Position numbers and translations under genes: made by a program
From: Erythrobacter sp.
GTDB lineage: Bacteria; Pseudomonadota; Alphaproteobacteria; Sphingomonadales; Sphingomonadaceae
DNA: 28,895 nt
NCBI GenBank assembly: GCA_002695185.1
Contig: NZOF01000073.1
Coordinates: 1-28,895 of the forward strand
Direction: 5' to 3'
Shown here: in pieces, positions 24,957 through 28,895 of the stretch
How the letters are laid out: every line of letters starts with the position of its first letter
Numbering within the stretch: the first letter of the stretch is position 1
Notes under the pieces: model-generated
Database searches by the model: none
Told to the model about the DNA's origin: nothing
Seen by the model: the letters and a program-made list of their open reading frames with translations, nothing else

Positions 24957-27070
24957 ACGCTCCTTTTCCCAGACATGACCTCACCGGTTTAGAACTGAAA
25001 GACAGCCGCTTCACTGTGCCTGGGATGCGCTGCGCCGGCTGCATCGCCAAGATAGAGCGAGGCCTGAACGAACTCGATGACGTCGAATCTGCGCGAGTGA
25101 ATTTTTCCACCAAACGAGTTGCCGTGCGGCATCAGCACATTCTCAGCCAAGCGGACCTGGTACGTGCAATCGAAAAGATCGGCTTCGAAGCTCAACCCGC
25201 AGCGGACAACCCGATTGCGGTGGATGACCTAGAGGCAAAAGCGCTGTACCGAGCCGTCGCTGTCGCCGGCTTCGGCATGATGAATATCATGCTCCTCTCG
25301 ATCAGCATCTGGTCGGGTGCAGGCGGAGTAACGCGCGATCTGTTTCATTGGCTGTCTGCGCTGATCGCAATTCCAGTAGTCGCCTATGCCGGACGCCCCT
25401 TTTTCTCGAGCGCGCTGATGGCTCTACGACATCGGCGAACCAATATGGACGTACCGATCAGCATTGGCGTCCTTCTGGCGACCGGGCTAAGCGCATACGA
25501 GACGTTGGTCGGCGGACAGCATGCATATTTCGACGGCGCAGTAATGCTGCTCTTCTTTCTGCTGACCGGCAGAGCACTGGACGCGGCGATGCGAAACCGG
25601 ACCCGTGCCGGAATTGGCGCTCTGCTGTCACGCATGGGGCGAAGCGCCACCGTGCTGCGATCTAACGCCGCCTCCATGACCGTTGCAGCCGAAGATCTCG
25701 AACCTGGCATGGTCATGCTGGTCTCACCCGGGGAAGCGCTTGCTGCAGACGGAATTCTCTTGGAAGGCTGCGCCACTTTCGACAATTCGATGCTCACGGG
25801 AGAGAGCCTGCCCGTGTCTTCTGGTGCCGGTGAAAAAGCCTATGCGGGCGCGATCAATCTCGGGCATGCAGTGAAAGTTCGCGTGACTGCTGCGGCATCC
25901 CGAACTGTCCTTGCCGAGATCGCGCGTCTCATGGACGAAGCCGGGCGATCGCGCGCCGGCTATGTCCGTATAGCCGACCGCGCATCCCGGCTCTATGCCC
26001 CGGTGGTTCACTCGCTTGCCCTGCTCGCATTCGCTGGATGGATGATCTCGGGCGCGGGTTGGTACCAATCGCTCGTAATCGCCATCGCTGTGCTGATAAT
26101 CACCTGCCCCTGCGCCATCGGGTTGGCCGTACCAGCCGCGCAGGTTGTCGCATCCGGCGCGCTGGCAAAACAGGGGCTGTTGGTCAAAGACGGCAGCGCG
26201 CTGGAGCGCTTAGCGGAAGTCGACATGGTCCTATTCGACAAGACTGGAACGCTGACACAGGGCGAGCCGATACCGGATATCAAGGCTCTTTCGGCAGACG
26301 AAGCATCGATCGCATTAACCCTATCGCAAGCGAGCAGCCACCCCCTGAGCAGAGGCCTTTCGCAAGCACTCAAAGCCAAGGGCTACGCGCCCACTTCTGT
26401 GACAGACATTAGGGAAGTTGCCGGAACGGGACTGACAGGACACCTCGGATCCATACCCGTTGCCCTCGAACGGCCGAACACATCACAGGGAGGGCTCGCC
26501 ACCAGCCTTCGCGTCGGCGAAAAAAGCACCGTCATTCCTTTCTCCGATCCTCTGCGGACTGATTGCGGTGAAGTAATCGGACGTGTGCGACGTGAAGGCT
26601 TGGAAAGCCAAGTGGTCTCCGGTGACCGAGAGACGGCGGTTGCTGCTATCGCCAATCATCTCGACATCGACTTTAAGGCCGAATTGTTCCCGGAAGATAA
26701 GCTCACCTTAATCGACCGATTGAAGGTCGATGGCCGGAAACCCCTTATGGTCGGGGATGGCATAAACGATGGTCCTGCACTTGCAGCGGCTCATGCCTCC
26801 ATTGCCCCCGCAAGTGCGAGCGACGTGAGTCAGCAAGCTGCTGACGCCGTGTTTCTCGGAAAATCGTTGATGCCGATAGCGCACGCCGTGACCGTGGCAC
26901 GTCGAACAATGCACATCATCCGCCAGAATTTCACATTCGCGGTGATCTACAATATTTTCGCTATCCCCCTGGCTCTGGCAGGATGGGTGACCCCGCTAAT
27001 CGCGGCTGTGGCAATGTCTTTGAGTTCGCTTGTCGTTGTCGGCAATTCATTACGGCTCGCAAAGCCATGA
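24953..27070 (+). CDS. ccoI: Copper-transporting P-type ATPase for cbb3 assembly (CcoI/FixI)
   Basis: A 705-residue P1B-type ATPase that exports Cu(I) to the periplasm for assembly of the CcoN CuB centre. A heavy-metal domain with GMRCAGC (Cys27/Cys30) opens the protein. It has eight predicted helices, the actuator loop LTGESLPV, the membrane copper site CPC (Cys385/Cys387), the phosphorylation motif DKTGTLT (Asp429), the nucleotide-domain HP in SSHPLSRG, and the hinge VGDGINDGPALAAA. I start at ATG 24953, which overlaps the ccoH stop; an upstream in-frame ATG at 24929 lies inside ccoH. Its stop overlaps ccoS by ATGA. Confidence 0.96.
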   Translation: MNAPFPRHDLTGLELKDSRFTVPGMRCAGCIAKIERGLNELDDVESARVNFSTKRVAVRHQHILSQADLVRAIEKIGFEAQPAADNPIAVDDLEAKALYRAVAVAGFGMMNIMLLSISIWSGAGGVTRDLFHWLSALIAIPVVAYAGRPFFSSALMALRHRRTNMDVPISIGVLLATGLSAYETLVGGQHAYFDGAVMLLFFLLTGRALDAAMRNRTRAGIGALLSRMGRSATVLRSNAASMTVAAEDLEPGMVMLVSPGEALAADGILLEGCATFDNSMLTGESLPVSSGAGEKAYAGAINLGHAVKVRVTAAASRTVLAEIARLMDEAGRSRAGYVRIADRASRLYAPVVHSLALLAFAGWMISGAGWYQSLVIAIAVLIITCPCAIGLAVPAAQVVASGALAKQGLLVKDGSALERLAEVDMVLFDKTGTLTQGEPIPDIKALSADEASIALTLSQASSHPLSRGLSQALKAKGYAPTSVTDIREVAGTGLTGHLGSIPVALERPNTSQGGLATSLRVGEKSTVIPFSDPLRTDCGEVIGRVRREGLESQVVSGDRETAVAAIANHLDIDFKAELFPEDKLTLIDRLKVDGRKPLMVGDGINDGPALAAAHASIAPASASDVSQQAADAVFLGKSLMPIAHAVTVARRTMHIIRQNFTFAVIYNIFAIPLALAGWVTPLIAAVAMSLSSLVVVGNSLRLAKP

Positions 27071-27219
27071 TCGGTCTCGCTGTGCTTATTCCTGTTGCTC
27101 TAAGTCTGGGCCTCCTCGGTCTGACCGCTTTCTTCTGGGCAATGCGCAAAGGCCAGTTCGAGGATCTCGAGGGTGCCGCACAGCGCATTCTCATCGATGA
27201 CGATGAGAAAGAGCAGTGA
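27067..27219 (+). CDS. ccoS: cbb3-type cytochrome oxidase assembly protein CcoS
   Basis: A 50-residue single-helix protein: a hydrophobic helix (about 3-25) with LGLTAFFWAMRKGQFEDLEG, the diagnostic CcoS/FixS motif, then an acidic tail ILIDDDEKEQ. CcoS is required for cofactor insertion into the oxidase. It is coupled to ccoI (ATGA), and its TGA overlaps the GTG of the next small gene. Confidence 0.95.
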   Translation: MIGLAVLIPVALSLGLLGLTAFFWAMRKGQFEDLEGAAQRILIDDDEKEQ

Positions 27220-27431
27220 CTAGGACCTTCTACGCTGCAATCTTGGCACTGGTGCCATTGGTCGTCGGCCCTGCGGAATTGCCCTCAACCTCAATCAGCA
27301 TCTCTGCGAAACTCTGTAGCGGCGGCACGATAGGTATTCCTATCAAACGCAGAGAAAGGCCAGTTCCGTCATGCCCTGAAAAGGCGTGCCATGCCGGAAG
27401 CTGCCGCAGGAGATTTGATCTAGCTCAATGA
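27216..27431 (+). CDS. Small exported Cys/His protein following ccoS
   Basis: A 71-residue protein of unknown function. GTG 27216 overlaps the ccoS stop (GTGA), so it is coupled to the assembly operon. Residues 1-20 are a hydrophobic, signal-peptide-like start (MTRTFYAAILALVPLVVGPA). The mature part is small and basic with four cysteines: one in KLCSGG, then CPEKACHAGSC near the C-terminus, where three Cys and one His fall within 11 residues. From memory, similar short proteins with a CxxKACHAG ending occur beside ccoS in sphingomonads; I cannot verify that here. A periplasmic metal- or redox-binding role in oxidase assembly would fit the position, but this is inference. Its last codons contain an FNR-type box. 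Confidence 0.72.
   Translation: MTRTFYAAILALVPLVVGPAELPSTSISISAKLCSGGTIGIPIKRRERPVPSCPEKACHAGSCRRRFDLAQ
27415..27428. promoter_or_regulatory. FNR/FixK box for hemN, inside the end of the preceding gene
   Basis: TTGATCTAGCTCAA matches TTGAT-N4-ATCAA at nine of ten positions and shares TTGATC-x-x-G-x-TCAA with the other two boxes. It overlaps codons for the final DLAQ of the small Cys/His protein. If hemN starts at 27464, the box centre is about 42 bases upstream of the start codon, so a class II promoter would give an almost leaderless mRNA. Confidence 0.68.
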
Positions 27432-27463
27432 CGCAGTTCGCCCACTGGCCCAAATGGGCTGAC

Positions 27464-28777
27464 ATGTGGACATATCACCCAGACCTGCTCGCCAAGCCCG
27501 TACCTCGATACACGAGCTATCCTACCGCCGCCGAGTTCGATGATCTCGACACCGAGCTTTATTGCCAAGCGCTGAGGCAGACCGATGGAGATATCTCTCT
27601 CTACGTGCACATCCCTTTCTGCGAGAAGATCTGCTTTTACTGTGGTTGCAACACCGCAGCTGCTGGTCGCAAGCAGCGTCTGGAATCCTATCTCGCCGCA
27701 CTCCATACCGAAATTGAACTAGTCGCATCGCAGTTGCCCAAATCAGTGCGAGTGCGTCGTATAGCGTTTGGGGGTGGTAGCCCGAACGCGCTCCAGCCCG
27801 ATGAATTTCAGCGGCTTATCGACACTATTTTTTTCCATTTCACGTGCCACGATCCCGTTATCTCGATTGAGCTCGATCCACGCACCATGACGCGGGATTG
27901 GGCTGATGTTATCAAGCGTATCGGCATAGAAAGAGCTAGTCTGGGTGTGCAGACTTTCTCCCCTCAATGCCAACAAGCGATCGGTCGCATCCAATCCGAA
28001 GATTGCATCGTAAGGACGGTGGATTGGCTCCGTGAGGCGGGTGTGACATCGCTCAACTTCGATCTGATGTATGGCCTGCCAAACCAGTCGCTCTGCGATC
28101 TCGAAGACAGCCTGCAACGTACACGGGTACTCGGTGCAGATCGGGTGGCTTTGTTCGGCTATGCTCACGTTCCGCATATCGTGGCTCGCCAAAGAGCTAT
28201 TAGTGATCACACCCTACCCGACCAACGACAACGTTTCGCCATGGCGCAGCTGGGCTATGCCTATTTCGTGACCCATGGGTACGCACCCATTGGCTTCGAC
28301 CATTTTGCCAAACCCGGCGGCGATCCACTGGCTACGGCTGCTATGGCAGGTACACTTCGCCGCAATTTCCAAGGCTTTACCGACGACCAAAGCGACGTGC
28401 TGATCGGCCTCGGAGCCTCGTCCATCAGCAGCTTCCCCCACCTGCTCGCGCAGAACGAGAAGAATAGCGGTCGTTATCGAATGCTCACCTCACAAATGCT
28501 GCTGTCCGCCAATCGTGGTGCATTGCGATCTGCAGACTCCCGGTATCGGGGAGCGGTTATCGAGCAATTACTTTGCCATGGCCGTGCACAGCTTGGTGCA
28601 TGTCTGATGCACGAAGCGCGAGCCTCGCTTGCGCCGTTCATTGATCGCGGCCTTGCCTCGATTGATCGCCAGTGGCTAACCATTCTCTCCGAGGGGCTGC
28701 CTTATGCCCGCACCATCGCGGCGATTTTCGATGTTCACCGTGCGCCGGCCGCCAGACAGTTCAGCTCCGCAGTCTAG
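27464..28777 (+). CDS. hemN: Oxygen-independent coproporphyrinogen III oxidase
   Basis: A radical SAM enzyme that decarboxylates coproporphyrinogen III to protoporphyrinogen IX without oxygen, keeping heme available for the cbb3 oxidase at low oxygen. The cluster motif is CEKICFYCGC (C-x3-C-x2-C plus the fourth Cys typical of HemN) in YVHIPFCEKICFYCGCNT. FGGGSPNAL, SIELDPR, SLGVQTF and NFDLMYGLP follow in family order. I start at ATG 27464 because MWTYHPDLLAKPVPRYTSYPTA is the usual HemN N-terminus, giving 437 residues. ATG 27428 is also in frame and overlaps the upstream stop (ATGA), which would add 12 residues through translational coupling. Neither has a good ribosome-binding site. Confidence 0.94.
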   Translation: MWTYHPDLLAKPVPRYTSYPTAAEFDDLDTELYCQALRQTDGDISLYVHIPFCEKICFYCGCNTAAAGRKQRLESYLAALHTEIELVASQLPKSVRVRRIAFGGGSPNALQPDEFQRLIDTIFFHFTCHDPVISIELDPRTMTRDWADVIKRIGIERASLGVQTFSPQCQQAIGRIQSEDCIVRTVDWLREAGVTSLNFDLMYGLPNQSLCDLEDSLQRTRVLGADRVALFGYAHVPHIVARQRAISDHTLPDQRQRFAMAQLGYAYFVTHGYAPIGFDHFAKPGGDPLATAAMAGTLRRNFQGFTDDQSDVLIGLGASSISSFPHLLAQNEKNSGRYRMLTSQMLLSANRGALRSADSRYRGAVIEQLLCHGRAQLGACLMHEARASLAPFIDRGLASIDRQWLTILSEGLPYARTIAAIFDVHRAPAARQFSSAV

Positions 28778-28806
28778 GAGCACGTGATTCAAGCTATAAA
28801 GGGAAA

Positions 28807-28882
28807 TGGTGCCGCTTAGGTGACTCGAACACCTGACCCCATCATTACGAATGATGTGCTCTACCAACTGAGCTAAAGCGGC
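28807..28882 (-). tRNA. tRNA-Thr (anticodon CGT)
   Basis: On the minus strand a complete 76-nucleotide cloverleaf is present. The acceptor stem GCCGCTT pairs with AAGCGGC. The D-arm is GCTCAGTTGGTAGAGC. The anticodon stem CATCA/TGATG frames the loop TTCGTAA with anticodon CGT (reads ACG), and the T-arm carries GTTCGAGTC. Discriminator A and an encoded CCA (28809-28807) end it. It converges with hemN across a 29-base gap. Confidence 0.96.
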
Positions 28883-28895
28883 ACATTCTCTACAC

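Noticed and set aside
1..28895. CRISPR arrays, insertion sequences, or long direct repeats
   Set aside because: No regularly spaced repeats, transposase-like frames or terminal inverted repeats were seen.

Overview
The window reads as a piece of an alphaproteobacterial chromosome, most likely from a sphingomonad-type (Sphingomonadales) bacterium. That assignment rests on the mix of gene families and the FixK/FnrL-style promoter boxes; nothing here fixes the species. Genes are tightly packed, often with ATGA overlaps, and there is no stretch over 300 bases without a gene or a gene remnant. The window opens inside a tRNA-Ser(GCT) gene and closes with a tRNA-Thr(CGT) gene on the minus strand.

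Left part (1-7000). After tRNA-Ser and a strong hairpin come a PAS-containing histidine kinase, a start-less remnant of a HEAT-repeat gene, a membrane family-2 glycosyltransferase, a small TonB-dependent receptor and a membrane-anchored, stand-alone FMN/iron-sulfur glutamate-synthase-like protein. The first 3 kb is visibly AT-richer than the rest and may be acquired DNA.

Aerobic oxidase block (7000-12530). cyoABCD encodes a cytochrome bo3-type quinol oxidase. Subunit II has no CuA ligands, and subunit I keeps the quinol-site, heme, CuB and proton-channel residues. A YoaK/DUF1275 membrane protein follows cyoD closely, and a DUF4396 membrane protein faces it.

Molybdenum block (12570-17676). 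An FdhF/YdeP-type molybdopterin oxidoreductase is divergent from a single-chain MobA-FdhD fusion, and moeA converges on the fusion gene. Together they cover molybdate insertion, guanylylation to (bis-)MGD, cofactor sulfuration and one candidate client enzyme.

Microaerobic block (17760-28777). ompW and a Crp/Fnr regulator are divergent around a perfect TTGAT-N4-ATCAA box. Then comes ccoNOQP (cbb3 oxidase), ccoGHIS (its copper/heme assembly set), a small exported Cys/His protein, and hemN (oxygen-independent heme synthesis). Boxes of the same type lie upstream of ccoN and at the start of hemN. The simplest reading is a regulator with its own low-oxygen regulon: outer-membrane OmpW, a high-affinity oxidase, the oxidase's copper supply and anaerobic heme synthesis. 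The most interesting items are the MobA-FdhD fusion, the small Cys/His protein at the end of the cco assembly operon, the hemN box written into that protein's last codons, and the HEAT-repeat remnant.
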